DNA from: Rhizobium pisi
GTDB taxonomy: Bacteria; Pseudomonadota; Alphaproteobacteria; Rhizobiales; Rhizobiaceae
NCBI RefSeq assembly: GCF_003938655.1
Contig: NZ_RJJT01000001.1
Span: 1 to 64,000 of the forward strand
Length of the DNA stretch: 64,000 nt
Direction: 5' to 3'
The notes under the pieces were generated by a model. The model was given only the letters and a program-made list of their open reading frames with translations, had not been told where the DNA came from and did no database searches. Both the position numbers and the translations under genes were made by a program. Within the stretch, counting starts at the first letter, position 1. The number at the start of each line of letters is the position of its first letter. Positions 28,438 to 36,733 of this stretch are shown here, piece by piece.

Positions 28438-29121
28438 TCAAGCGGCGGCGGGCAGCCTGAGCAGGATCGAGTTATGCTTCTCGAGGAACTCCGTCAGCCG
28501 CTGCGGATAATCTTCGCCGACCGCGTTTCGGACACTCGCGCGCTCGGACAGCGCCTTGCGCCAGCGCTTGACCCGCTCGAGCCCGTCGAAGATTCCGCTG
28601 TCGCCGAGCGTGTCGAAGAGATCGAAGTAACGGAAGATCGGCGCGAAGACGGCGTCGACCAGGCTGAAGCTGGCTCCGGCGAAATACGGCCCCTCCGCCA
28701 ACGCCCCCTCGATCGTCGCGAATTTGGCGGCGAGTGCCTTGCGCTTGGTCTCCAGTTGCGTCGCATCCTGAGCCGTCTCATAGCCCCAGAGGTCGGAAAG
28801 CACGGACGACCCGAATTCCATCCAGCCACGGTGGCGGGCTCGCGTCAGCGCGTCGGCGGGATGCAGGGCCGCACCCGCCTGCGTTTCCTCCAGATATTCG
28901 CAGATGACGCTGCTTTCGAACAATACGGCCTCGCTTCCGTCTTCCCCTTCGATCCTGAGCAGCGGCACCTTGCCGAGCGGCGATATTTTCAGGAACCAGT
29001 CCGGCTTGTTGGCGAGATCGATATTGATGCGCTCGAACGGCACGCCCTTTTCGAGAAGCGCGATAGCGGCGCGCTGCACATAGGGACAGAGATGATGACT
29101 GATAAGGGTAAGCCTGCTCAT
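28438..29121 (-). CDS. Glutathione S-transferase family protein
   Basis: A 227-residue GST. The thioredoxin-like N-domain (residues 1-80) has HHLCPYVQRAAIAL with C12 at the position typical of omega/beta-like classes, KISPLGKVPLL with the cis-proline, and FESSVICEYLEE for the gamma-glutamyl site. The all-helical C-domain follows. Cys-type GSTs act mainly as thiol transferases or in deglutathionylation. It is divergent from a MarR gene, and the palindromes between them suggest inducible expression. Confidence 0.87.
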   Translation of the reverse strand: MSRLTLISHHLCPYVQRAAIALLEKGVPFERINIDLANKPDWFLKISPLGKVPLLRIEGEDGSEAVLFESSVICEYLEETQAGAALHPADALTRARHRGWMEFGSSVLSDLWGYETAQDATQLETKRKALAAKFATIEGALAEGPYFAGASFSLVDAVFAPIFRYFDLFDTLGDSGIFDGLERVKRWRKALSERASVRNAVGEDYPQRLTEFLEKHNSILLRLPAAA

Positions 29122-29165
29122 GAAAGTCTCCTGGCGGTTTGCAAAGAATCGGACGGTCAAAATCT

Positions 29166-29220
29166 ATGCAAGTGCATCTAATATCGCTTGCCGCAGAATT
29201 CAAGATAGATGTAATTGCAT
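29166..29220. promoter_or_regulatory. Two palindromic MarR-type operators
   Basis: ATGCA-AG-TGCAT (29166-29177) is a perfect palindrome, and ATGTA-AT-TGCAT (29209-29220) is the same site with one mismatch, 43 bases apart. The longer segments around them (29166-29180 and 29206-29220) are inverted copies of each other at 13 of 15 bases. They occupy the GST-MarR divergent gap. Confidence 0.6.
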
Positions 29221-29222
29221 TT

Positions 29223-29666
29223 ATGTCGGAAAATATACCGAAACCGAGCGAAGCCGCCGTCTCAGCCTGGACGCGCATCATGCGCGCCCGCGAACGGCTG
29301 CTTGCTGCGATCGAGGCCGACTTCAAGACGGCCGGCATGCCGCCGCTTGCCTGGTACGACGTACTCTGGGAATTGGCGCGCGCGCAATCCGGCAAGCTGC
29401 GTCCCTATGAGATCGAGGAGCGGACGTTGCTGGCGCAGTATAATCTGTCCCGCCTGATCGACCGGCTGGCGAAAGAGGGCCTGGTCCGGCGCGAGGTCTT
29501 CGCTAGGGATGGCCGCGGGCGCTGGGTGGTGATTACCGATGCCGGCCGAGAGCTTCGTGAGCGCATGTGGGCCGTTTATGCCAGGTCGATCGAAACCAAT
29601 ATCGGCTGCAAGCTCTCCGAAAGCGAGGCGAAGGCGATCGCCGGCCTGCTCGACCGCTTTCTCTAG
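29223..29666 (+). CDS. MarR-family transcriptional regulator
   Basis: A 147-residue winged-helix regulator beginning MSENIPKPSEAAVSAW. The DNA-binding core is PLAWYDVLWELAR, LLAQYNLSRLIDRLAKEGLV and the wing FARDGRGRWVVIT. The start is chosen from family alignment; no Shine-Dalgarno is seen, and the second operator lies immediately upstream, so the mRNA may have a very short leader. ATG codons further up (29139, 29166) fall within or before the operators. It likely controls itself and the divergent GST gene. Confidence 0.85.
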   Translation: MSENIPKPSEAAVSAWTRIMRARERLLAAIEADFKTAGMPPLAWYDVLWELARAQSGKLRPYEIEERTLLAQYNLSRLIDRLAKEGLVRREVFARDGRGRWVVITDAGRELRERMWAVYARSIETNIGCKLSESEAKAIAGLLDRFL

Positions 29667-29670
29667 TTCG

Positions 29671-29720
29671 AGAGCATGATGTCGCCTGAAAACCGCTTAC
29701 ACTTTTGGGCAACATGCTCT
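29671..29720. repeat. Rhizobium-type palindromic repeat, copy 3
   Basis: A 50-base element with exact 8-base inverted ends AGAGCATG (29671-29678) and CATGCTCT (29713-29720) and a core GAAAACCGCTTACACTTTT. It matches an intergenic palindrome that I know to be abundant in Rhizobium. It separates the convergent MarR and ybaK genes. Confidence 0.7.
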
Positions 29721-29722
29721 GA

Positions 29723-30196
29723 TCAGGCGATCAGTGACGCGGCGACGGCTTTCAGCGCCTTCAACGCATCCTTGGGATCGAGCCTTACCTGCAGCCCGCG
29801 TTGGCCGCCATTGATATAAACGAGCGGTTCAGCAAGGGCGGCCTCCTCGATCGCCGTCGGCACGGTCTTCTTCTGGCCGAACGGGCTGATGCCGCCGACA
29901 TGATAACCCGTCAGCCGCTCCGCATCGGCAGGCTTCATCATGTTGGCCGACTTGCCGTGAAAGGCGCTCGCAAGCTTCTTCATGCTGACTTCGCGGTCCG
30001 ACGGCACGACGACGCAGACCGGCTTGCCGTCCACCTCGGCCATCAGCGTCTTCAGCACCCGGTGCGGCGCCTCGCCCAGCGCCTCGGCCGCCTGCAGCCC
30101 GACACGCTCGGCGCCGGGGTCGTAATCATAGACATGGACGGTGAAGGCGACGCCTGCTTGGGTAAGAGCCTGTGTCGCGCGCGTGGTCTTGGACAT
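29723..30196 (-). CDS. ybaK: Cys-tRNA(Pro) deacylase YbaK/EbsC
   Basis: A 157-residue trans-editing protein of the YbaK type, which hydrolyses Cys mischarged on tRNA-Pro. The fold is recognised from RVLKTLMAEVDGKPVCVVVPSDREVSM (catalytic lysine region), GYHVGGISPFGQKK, and YINGGQRGLQVRLDP. It is preceded by the YffB gene with three bases between, so the two are cotranscribed. Confidence 0.9.
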   Translation of the reverse strand: MSKTTRATQALTQAGVAFTVHVYDYDPGAERVGLQAAEALGEAPHRVLKTLMAEVDGKPVCVVVPSDREVSMKKLASAFHGKSANMMKPADAERLTGYHVGGISPFGQKKTVPTAIEEAALAEPLVYINGGQRGLQVRLDPKDALKALKAVAASLIA

Positions 30197-30199
30197 CGC

Positions 30200-30550
30200 T
30201 CAGCGCTCGAACATATCCGCGTAGGCCTCCGGCTTGAAGCCGATCAGCAGCTTGCCCTTTGTTTCCAGCACCGGCCGCTTGATCATCGACGGCTGGTCGA
30301 TCATCAGTGCGATCGCCTTTTCCCGGGTCAGGTTTTCGCGGTCGGCATCGGGCAGCTTGCGGAAGGTGGTCCCGGCGCGGTTGAGCACGGTGTCGAGACC
30401 GGCTTCGTCGATCCAGGCTTCGAGATGGGCACGGTCGATACCCGACGCCTTGTAATCGTGAAACTCATAAGCGACGCCGTGCTCTTCCAGCCACCCGCGG
30501 GCCTTCTTCATCGTGTCGCAATTCTTGATGCCATAGATGGTGATGGCCAT
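30200..30550 (-). CDS. ArsC/Spx-family protein (YffB-like)
   Basis: A 116-residue thioredoxin-fold protein similar to ArsC and YffB. The active cysteine is C11 in YGIKNCDTMKKA, and the family residues KRPVLETKGKLLIGF follow near the end. YffB members are thought to be glutathione-dependent thiol reductases rather than true arsenate reductases; no ars genes are nearby. The start at 30550 matches the family; an extension to 30664 does not. Operon with ybaK. Confidence 0.85.
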   Translation of the reverse strand: MAITIYGIKNCDTMKKARGWLEEHGVAYEFHDYKASGIDRAHLEAWIDEAGLDTVLNRAGTTFRKLPDADRENLTREKAIALMIDQPSMIKRPVLETKGKLLIGFKPEAYADMFER

Positions 30551-30676
30551 GCTTGATCGATCTCCCTGTGATGGCAGCGAAATAACATGCACGACGGCCG
30601 GCGCAAACGCCGTGCTACTCTTATCCCTCGATCCCTTCGATCCATGCGGGATACTCGGGCGCAAAGCCGGCCTGAC

Positions 30677-31735
30677 TCAATTCTCCAGTGCGCCGGCCCT
30701 GCGCGAAGCCTTGCTCGGGCTGCCGCAGGCAATCTTCATCAGGTCACCGCGCCGCCGCACCAGCCGGTCGGACGTCCGGGTCAGGATCAGCCCATCCTGA
30801 GGCGCATATAGCTCGATGCTGCCGCCCGGCTGCCCCGGCCGGGTGACGATTGTCGCCAGAAGATCGCCTTCTGCCATCCTCTCGCCGATGTTGCGATGAA
30901 AGAGCACGGCCCCGCCTTCAGGTGCGCGGATGATCTCGACATTGTCGAGCGGCACGGCCGGACCGGAGAATACGGCTGCCGTAGCCTTCTCGCTGTTGAC
31001 GATCCCGCGTGCTGCGAGGAAACGCCAGAGCCCGTCGGCATCCCTTTTCGCCAGTATCGGGTCGACGTCGCGTTTGCCGCGCAGTTCGACGGTGACGGAA
31101 AGTTTGCCGGGCAACCGGGACTGGCGCTCGCCGGGAACTTCGTACTTCCATGCAAAGCCCACGGCTTCCTCGAAGGCCGAGCTTTCGCCGTCCGAAAGCA
31201 GCACGGCTTCCATCTCGAGTGCGGCGGCGAGATCGGCCGCCTCCGGCCAGAAGGTCTCGTCGATATAGGCATATTGCAGGGATTCGTCATCGCAATGCAG
31301 GTCGAGCACGAGATCGGCTCCTAGCGCCATATGCAGCAGCTGCCGCTTCAGTCTGTCAGTAGCCGGATAATCATCGAGATCTTCGGTCAGCGTCGCCCGA
31401 TCGACAAGGGGGATCAGTGGGAAATCGCGGTTGAAATTGGTGCGTGAGCCCAAGTCGAAACGGCCCTGCAATTCGCCAAAATGCGACTGCGCCGCACCGA
31501 TCGGATTGGCCTGCGGCACGATGGTGATATCGCCGGCGATCCCGCCTTGGCCTTCCTGCCGCAGCCGCTCGCAAAGGAAATGCAGCAGCACCGTTCCCGG
31601 CAGTTCGCCGGCATGCAGTGCCGCCTGAATATAGACCTTCGGCGCCTTCGGATCGCTGCCCTTAAAGCGCAGCACCGGCAGCCGCCACTCCGTTCCCGGC
31701 GTATCTCCCGGGATGATGATCTCTGAAACGTCCAT
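30677..31735 (-). CDS. Succinylglutamate desuccinylase/aspartoacylase-family protein
   Basis: A 352-residue M14-like zinc hydrolase. The zinc motif HxxE is at H41-E44 in AALHAGELPG, and the third ligand histidine is in LVLDLHCDDES (about residue 149). The C-terminal part (EGGAVLFHRNIGERMAEGDLLATIV) is a biotinyl-lipoyl-like beta barrel common in this group. It probably deacylates an N-acyl amino acid or related amide. The start at 31735 is the first codon matching the family. Confidence 0.82.
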   Translation of the reverse strand: MDVSEIIIPGDTPGTEWRLPVLRFKGSDPKAPKVYIQAALHAGELPGTVLLHFLCERLRQEGQGGIAGDITIVPQANPIGAAQSHFGELQGRFDLGSRTNFNRDFPLIPLVDRATLTEDLDDYPATDRLKRQLLHMALGADLVLDLHCDDESLQYAYIDETFWPEAADLAAALEMEAVLLSDGESSAFEEAVGFAWKYEVPGERQSRLPGKLSVTVELRGKRDVDPILAKRDADGLWRFLAARGIVNSEKATAAVFSGPAVPLDNVEIIRAPEGGAVLFHRNIGERMAEGDLLATIVTRPGQPGGSIELYAPQDGLILTRTSDRLVRRRGDLMKIACGSPSKASRRAGALEN

Positions 31736-31794
31736 TTTGTCTTCGCTCCCCGGCTGCAACCCAGAAAAGGTTTCCAGAGCTTTATGCGGGTAAA

Positions 31795-32433
31795 TCAGCC
31801 AAGCGCAAGCCGGGGTAGGCAGGACATCGTTGCCTCAGCCAAGCAACGGCCAGCGATCGATGATGTGATGTCGGTGTTTCCGAGAAGACTGTGGACGAGC
31901 AGGAATTCAGATGCCGTCCATGAAACCGGTGTGTCGAGGGTCGCCGTCGGCACGGCCTTGCGGTCGTAGAGCAGTGTCATGTGCGGCTTGAAATCGCCGC
32001 TGATATTATGCGGGAATCCGGCATTGTGCATGCTAACGCCGAGTTGGACGCGCAGTCGGGTGAGCGGTTTGCGTCCGCCTTCGCCGCAAAGCACAAGCGC
32101 TCGAGCATGCGGGAATCGCATGATCAGATCGAAGCTCATTGCGATCGGGGCACTCTCGACTGCGGCGCCGGCCTGTAGCGCCGCGAAGACCACATTCTCT
32201 GGCAGCCTCGGATAGTCGCCGACCCAGATGATTGTCACATGCAAAGTCGTCAGCCGCGGCTCGCCGGAAAGGGAGAAGGCTCGACGATAGTCATGGGCGA
32301 TCGACGCCGCCTGCTGCTCGATGGCGTCAGGAGGACAGAGGGCAAAGAAAAGCTGGTGTCCATCGCCGTCGCTGTGGCCCGGCCGCCCACGCCGACTGCG
32401 GTCATGGTCGAAGTCGAAAGACATCTGGTTCAT
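31795..32433 (-). CDS. 2'-5' RNA ligase family protein
   Basis: A 212-residue protein of the 2H phosphoesterase superfamily. Its two HxT motifs are H65-V-T67 and H151-M-T153, separated by the usual distance. Bacterial ThpR-type enzymes act as RNA 2',3'-cyclic phosphodiesterases; the true substrate is unclear. The first 25 residues are charged and precede the HQLFFALCPP strand. It appears to be a single gene between the aspartoacylase-like gene and ogt. Confidence 0.8.
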   Translation of the reverse strand: MNQMSFDFDHDRSRRGRPGHSDGDGHQLFFALCPPDAIEQQAASIAHDYRRAFSLSGEPRLTTLHVTIIWVGDYPRLPENVVFAALQAGAAVESAPIAMSFDLIMRFPHARALVLCGEGGRKPLTRLRVQLGVSMHNAGFPHNISGDFKPHMTLLYDRKAVPTATLDTPVSWTASEFLLVHSLLGNTDITSSIAGRCLAEATMSCLPRLALG

Positions 32434-32614
32434 AGGATCGCAAGGCCGTCATGGCCCGCCTCGTCGTTTCCAAATGCGAGGTAGGATATTCCTGGCGGGG
32501 TGGTACATCAAGAACAAAAAGAGAACAATAATTTCCGTCGCACGCAAGAAACGGGTTGAAACAGCAGTCGCTCCATACGATTTTGTCGGTAATCGAAAAC
32601 GCGGAGGCTGTGTC

Positions 32615-33178
32615 ATGGCTGAGACTATGCACCACTATTTCATCTTCGAAACCGCGAGTGGCTTTTGCGGTATTGCCTGGAGCGACGCCGGCATCACCCG
32701 CTTCCAGCTGCCGACGAAAGCCGCGGAAGCGACCGAGCGGCTGCTGCTGCGCCGATTGCCGGGTGCCGAACCCGGAACGCCAACGCCTGACGTGCTCGAG
32801 ACGGTCGCCGCCGTGAAGCGTTACTTCCAGGGCGAGGAAACGGATTTTTCCGGCGTCGAACTCGATCTTGCCGGCCAGGATACCTTCTTCCGGGAGATTT
32901 ATGCGGCGGTACGGCGCGTCGGCTGGGGCCGCACGACCACTTACGGCGCGTTGGCGAAGGAGCTCGGCGTCGGGCCGGAAGCCGCCCGCGACGTTGGCCA
33001 GGCAATGGCGAAGAACCCGGTCGCTCTGATCATTCCCTGCCACCGGGTGCTCGCCGCCGGCGGCAAGATCGGCGGCTTCTCCGCTCCCGGCGGTTCGTCA
33101 TCGAAGGCCCGCATGCTGGAGCTCGAAGGCGTCAACCTCGCAGCGCCGCCGCCTGCCCAGCAGTCGCTGGGTTTTTAG
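32615..33178 (+). CDS. ogt: Methylated-DNA-protein-cysteine methyltransferase
   Basis: A 187-residue suicide enzyme that repairs O6-alkylguanine by moving the alkyl group to its own cysteine. The active site PCHRV is at residues 141-145 (C142), preceded by the helix-turn-helix TTTYGALAKELGVGPEAARDVGQAMAKNP. The N-terminal RNase H-like half is short, as in Ogt-type enzymes. GGAGG at 32602 supports the start. It ends just before a palindromic repeat. Confidence 0.92.
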   Translation: MAETMHHYFIFETASGFCGIAWSDAGITRFQLPTKAAEATERLLLRRLPGAEPGTPTPDVLETVAAVKRYFQGEETDFSGVELDLAGQDTFFREIYAAVRRVGWGRTTTYGALAKELGVGPEAARDVGQAMAKNPVALIIPCHRVLAAGGKIGGFSAPGGSSSKARMLELEGVNLAAPPPAQQSLGF

Positions 33179-33202
33179 GCGGCGGAGGCTTTTTCGCTTT
33201 CC

Positions 33203-33269
33203 GTAATTCCCGGCAAAATCGCTTCGCGCTTTGCCTGGCAAACCCGCTCTACACTTTTGCTGGAATTGC
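33203..33269. repeat. Rhizobium-type palindromic repeat, copy 4
   Basis: Element with ends AATTCC (33205-33210) and GGAATT (33262-33267) and a core ending CTACACTTTTGCTGGAATT. It resembles a further version of the common rhizobial intergenic palindrome. It lies between the convergent ogt and SDR genes. Confidence 0.55.
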
Positions 33270-33289
33270 TTTGCCAGTCTCTCAGCCGA

Positions 33290-34024
33290 TCAATGCGGGC
33301 TGGCTGTCGGCCGGATGATGATCTCGCTGACATCGACGTCATCGGGCTGGCTGACGGCGTAGAGGATCGAATTGGCGATGGCCTCGGGGCTGATCGTGAT
33401 CGCCCTGAAAGCCTTCATGGCTTCCCGCGCCGTCGGATCGGTGATGGTGTCGGCCAGTTCCGACGTCGTCGTGCCGGGCGAGATGACGGTGACGCGGATA
33501 CGATCGGTCTCCTGCCGCAATCCGTCCGAGATCGCCCGCACTGCGAATTTCGTCGCGCAATAGACGGCGGCGGTCGGAGAGACGCTGTGGCCGCCGATCG
33601 AAGACAGGTTGATGATCTGCCCCGATCCCTGCGCCTTCATGATCGGAAGCGCCGCCGCGATCCCGTAGAGAACACCCTTGATATTGACGTCGACCATTTG
33701 GTCCCACTCGTCGACCTTGAGGGCCTCGAGCGGCGAGAGCGGCATGATGCCGGCATTGTTGACGATCACATCCAGCCGGCCGAATTCGGATCTGGCAAAG
33801 CCTGCGAAGGCTTCCACCTGGGAACGGTCGGTGACGTCAAGCCGTCGCAGGCGCACCGTCCCGCCCTTTGCGGCGATGTCGCCGGCGAGTTCCTCTAGGC
33901 GCTCGGTACGGCGCGCGCCGATCACGATATGGGCGCCGGCCGCAGCCAGCACCTTGGCCGCAGCCTGTCCGATGCCGCTGCTGGCCCCGGTGATGGCTAC
34001 GACTTTTCCTTCGATATCAGACAT
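33290..34024 (-). CDS. Short-chain dehydrogenase/reductase
   Basis: A 244-residue classical SDR. TGASSGIG at residues 13-20 binds the cofactor, NNAG is at 89-92, the catalytic serine is S141 or S142, and Y155-K159 forms YxxxK. ARR at 37-39 suggests NADP preference. It reduces or oxidises an unknown alcohol or ketone. The next gene upstream (34067-34918) is another SDR on the same strand, and the two probably share a transcript with the Atu4866-like gene. Confidence 0.88.
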   Translation of the reverse strand: MSDIEGKVVAITGASSGIGQAAAKVLAAAGAHIVIGARRTERLEELAGDIAAKGGTVRLRRLDVTDRSQVEAFAGFARSEFGRLDVIVNNAGIMPLSPLEALKVDEWDQMVDVNIKGVLYGIAAALPIMKAQGSGQIINLSSIGGHSVSPTAAVYCATKFAVRAISDGLRQETDRIRVTVISPGTTTSELADTITDPTAREAMKAFRAITISPEAIANSILYAVSQPDDVDVSEIIIRPTASPH

Positions 34025-34066
34025 TTCAAGCTCCATTGGCAAGTTAAGCAGTTTCTTGGTGGCGCG

Positions 34067-34918
34067 TCAGATTGGGAAGTCGGCGCTGAGCGTCGTCTCT
34101 GCCCAGGCATCGAAATTTGCGCGCAGCGCATCGAGCCTTTCGCGGGCGATCTTCAGGGCGGGTGCGCCGAGCAGCAGGCGCAGCGGCGGCTCGGTTGCCT
34201 CGAATGCGGATATGATCGCAATTGCAGCACGGGCCGGATCTCCCGGCTGGTTGCCGGAGACCAAACGGGTGGCCTGGCGCCGCTTGCCTGACGTTTCGGC
34301 ATAGTCATCGATGATCGTGTCGGACTCGACCATCGACCGGCCGGCCCAATCCGTGCGGAAGGCGCCGGGTTCGAGGATCGTCACATCGATGCCAAGCGGC
34401 CTGACCTCATACGAAAGAGATTCCGACAGGCCTTCGACCGCAAATTTGGTGGCGTGGTAGTAGCCGGTTGCGGCGAAGGCGACGAGCCCGCCAAGCGAGG
34501 AGACGTTGAAGATATGCCCTTGCCGGCGTGCGCGCATGCCCGGCAGGACCTGCTTGGTGACATCGATCAATCCGAAGACATTGGTCTCGAACTGGGCGCG
34601 TATCTCAGCATCGTCGCCCTCTTCGATCGCCGAGAGGTAGCCGTAGCCGGCATTGTTGACGAGAACATCGATTGCACCGAAATGCGTTTCGGCGTCACGA
34701 ACCGCACGGGCAACTGAGCGGCTGTCCGTTACATCGAGGGCAAGAGTAAGCGCCCTGTCGCCATGCTCTGCTGTGAGATCTGCCAAGGTCTCGGGTCTGC
34801 GCGCCGTCATGGCGGCGCGCCAGCCACGGGCCAGAACGGCTTCGGCTGGTGCCCGGCCGAGGCCGGACGACGCTCCGGTGATGAACCAGATGGGTGTTGT
34901 GGAAGACATGATCGTCAT
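34067..34918 (-). CDS. Short-chain dehydrogenase/reductase
   Basis: A 283-residue SDR with TGASSGLG at residues 14-21, NNAGYG near 88-93, S140/S141 and YxxxK at Y154-K158. The TARR segment near 38-41 points to NADPH. Its longer C-terminal tail (about residues 230-283) is typical of a subgroup with retinol-dehydrogenase-like names. ATG codons at 34918 and 34909 are both possible starts. It is in a run of three minus-strand genes facing a LysR regulator. Confidence 0.87.
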   Translation of the reverse strand: MTIMSSTTPIWFITGASSGLGRAPAEAVLARGWRAAMTARRPETLADLTAEHGDRALTLALDVTDSRSVARAVRDAETHFGAIDVLVNNAGYGYLSAIEEGDDAEIRAQFETNVFGLIDVTKQVLPGMRARRQGHIFNVSSLGGLVAFAATGYYHATKFAVEGLSESLSYEVRPLGIDVTILEPGAFRTDWAGRSMVESDTIIDDYAETSGKRRQATRLVSGNQPGDPARAAIAIISAFEATEPPLRLLLGAPALKIARERLDALRANFDAWAETTLSADFPI

Positions 34919-34976
34919 CCTTTCCGGCCGGTAAATGCGGCCTTATCCTTGGTGGTATTGCCTTTCAGGCGGCGCC

Positions 34977-35351
34977 TCACCTGCGGCGAAGCACCATGCC
35001 GCCATGATGGAGGGTCTTCTCGTCTACGAAATCGCCATCGGCCGTGAAGCCGGTGTCGTCCCAGTATTCGATATGCCTTCCGGTGACTTCGTAGCGTCCT
35101 CGATAGGCACTTTCCCGGTTTCCGCGGGCTTCGTCGTAACGGCCATTCGGCAAAAGTTCGTGGCGGACGCGGCCGTCTTCCGTCACCCACATACCGACAT
35201 AAGGATGTTGCTGCATTCCACGCTCGCTTGTCTGTTGCTGCTGGGGCTCTCGGTCGTTCACGGCATCGGCGGCTGAGGAACTGGTCGCTGTGCCCGCCAA
35301 GGTGGTTGCGGCGAAAAAATGCAGAATAGGACTGTTGGAAATGTTGCGCAT
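34977..35351 (-). CDS. Atu4866-like small secreted protein
   Basis: A 124-residue protein with an N-terminal signal-like segment (residues 1-28, cleavage near SSSAAD) and one Atu4866-type domain: YVGMWVTEDGRVRHELLPNGRYDEARG, GRYEVTGRHIEYWDDTGFTADGDF. The domain is a lipocalin-like beta barrel of unknown ligand, named from Agrobacterium. AAAGGAGGAG stands before the start, the strongest ribosome-binding site in the area. It is the first gene of the SDR transcript and the closest to the LysR palindrome. Confidence 0.8.
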   Translation of the reverse strand: MRNISNSPILHFFAATTLAGTATSSSAADAVNDREPQQQQTSERGMQQHPYVGMWVTEDGRVRHELLPNGRYDEARGNRESAYRGRYEVTGRHIEYWDDTGFTADGDFVDEKTLHHGGMVLRRR

Positions 35352-35436
35352 CGCTCCTCCTTTCGAAGCCTTGCTTGACCTCGACTGAAAGATAGCCCGC
35401 CCATCCCCGGCGATTAAGTTGCCAATCCGAGATGCC

Positions 35437-35457
35437 TTGGTTAGAAATGCTAACCAA
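35437..35457. promoter_or_regulatory. LysR-type operator
   Basis: TTGGTTAG-AAATG-CTAACCAA is an exact 8-base inverted repeat around five bases, containing the T-N11-A pattern of LysR boxes. Its last base is the first base of the LysR start codon, so binding would block the regulator's own expression while activating the divergent Atu4866/SDR genes. Confidence 0.7.
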
Positions 35458-36353
35458 TGATCGATGATCTCGAAGGCATTTCAGTCTTTCTTGCGGTGGC
35501 GGAAGCGCGCAACTTCCGGCTCGCCGGCGAGCGGCTCGGCGTCACCCGCTCCGCCGTCAGCCAGGCCCTGCAGCGCCTGGAGGATCGGGTCGGCGTCGCC
35601 CTGGTCCAGCGCACAACGCGCAGCGTCAGCCTGACCGAAGCCGGCGAAGTCTTCTTCGAGGCGGTTCGGCCATCGGTCCGCCAGGTCAAGGATGCGATGC
35701 AGACGGTCAGGGAAATGCAGGCGCGTCCGAGCGGCCTCTTGAGGATCACCGTCTCCTCGATCGCCGAGAGTTTCCTGTCCGGCACCTTGCTGGCCGGCTT
35801 CATCGAAGCTTGCCCCGACGTCAAACTCGATATCGTGATTACGGATGAGGAATTCGATATCGTCGAGGCTGGTTTCGATGCTGGTGTCCGGCTCGGCGAG
35901 GTGATCGAGCAGGACATGATCGCAATTTCCGTCTCCGAAAAGCAGCGGCAATGCCCGGTCGCATCTCCCGCTTATCTCGAGCGCTGCGGCCATCCCCGCC
36001 ATCCCCGCGACCTGCAGAACCATGCCTGCATCGGCTGGCGCCCGCGCCCCGATACGGCGCCCTATCGCTGGGAGTTCACCGAAAACCACCGCGACTTCGA
36101 TGTCGCCGTCGACCCGGCCGTCACGACCAACGATATGGGAATGATGATCCGCTTGGCTTGCGCGGGAGCCGGCATCACCTTCGGCATGGTGGAAACCTTC
36201 CAACCCTATTTCGATCGCGGCGAACTCGTGCCGTTGCTCGAAGATTTCTGCCCGCCATTTCCGGGTTTCTACCTCTACTATCCCAGACGGCAAAGGCAGC
36301 CGCTGAAGCTGCGCGCGCTGGTCGATTATGTGCGCCGGGCAGGGAGGCGGTAG
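35457..36353 (+). CDS. LysR-family transcriptional regulator
   Basis: A 298-residue LTTR. The helix-turn-helix is NFRLAGERLGVTRSAVSQALQRLEDRVGVALVQRTTRSV (in two halves around residues 20-58), the linker follows, and the effector domain spans about 92-295, ending LYYPRRQRQPLKLRALVDYV. It is of the same CrgA-like branch as the regulator at 14521. The operator overlaps its start codon, which implies autorepression. Target genes are likely the divergent SDR cluster. Confidence 0.9.
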   Translation: MIDDLEGISVFLAVAEARNFRLAGERLGVTRSAVSQALQRLEDRVGVALVQRTTRSVSLTEAGEVFFEAVRPSVRQVKDAMQTVREMQARPSGLLRITVSSIAESFLSGTLLAGFIEACPDVKLDIVITDEEFDIVEAGFDAGVRLGEVIEQDMIAISVSEKQRQCPVASPAYLERCGHPRHPRDLQNHACIGWRPRPDTAPYRWEFTENHRDFDVAVDPAVTTNDMGMMIRLACAGAGITFGMVETFQPYFDRGELVPLLEDFCPPFPGFYLYYPRRQRQPLKLRALVDYVRRAGRR

Positions 36354-36381
36354 TCTCATTTGCGCGCGCGGCGCTGTAATC

Positions 36382-36420
36382 TTGCTTAAAAGCCTATTTC
36401 CGGCTATATTACTGGAAATA
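36382..36420 (+). promoter_or_regulatory. Promoter and operator of the toxin-antitoxin pair
   Basis: TTGCTT (36382-36387) and TATATT (36405-36410) are spaced by 17 bases. TATTTCC (36395-36401) and GGAAATA (36414-36420) are exact inverted arms that bracket the -10 element. This is the usual layout for autorepression by an antitoxin. Confidence 0.6.
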
Positions 36421-36433
36421 ATCGGAGGTCATT

Positions 36434-36733
36434 ATGGTAAGTTCACAGAAGCGCGCTATCCAAAATTATCGATCTCGCCTTGGCGAGCGTGGCTTGGCGC
36501 GCTTCGAAGTGCTCGCCAAGGACACCGATCGCGATCTCATCCGATCGCTCGCCAGACGCCTCTCAGAGGATACACCTGAGGCTTCAGAGCTTCGTGCAGC
36601 GGTAAGCAAGTCGATCGGCGGCGACCCGCCGAAGCTTGGAGGGATTCTCGCCGCATTGCGTCGTTCGCCGCTGGTGGACGCCGAACTCGATCTCTCCCGG
36701 CCCCGTGAAGAGGGGCGTAAGGTCGACCTGTGA
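36434..36733 (+). CDS. Antitoxin of a PIN-domain TA system
   Basis: A 99-residue basic/acidic protein with a DNA-binding-like N-terminal part (QNYRSRLGERGLARFEVLAKDTDRD, with DLIRSLARRLSED following) and a C-terminal tail GGILAALRRSPLVDAELDL that should wrap the toxin. It represses its own promoter and neutralises the toxin. GGAGG precedes the start. Its TGA overlaps the toxin's GTG start (GTGA), giving translational coupling. The type is recognised from its neighbours and tail, not from a named VapB fold. Confidence 0.8.
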   Translation: MVSSQKRAIQNYRSRLGERGLARFEVLAKDTDRDLIRSLARRLSEDTPEASELRAAVSKSIGGDPPKLGGILAALRRSPLVDAELDLSRPREEGRKVDL

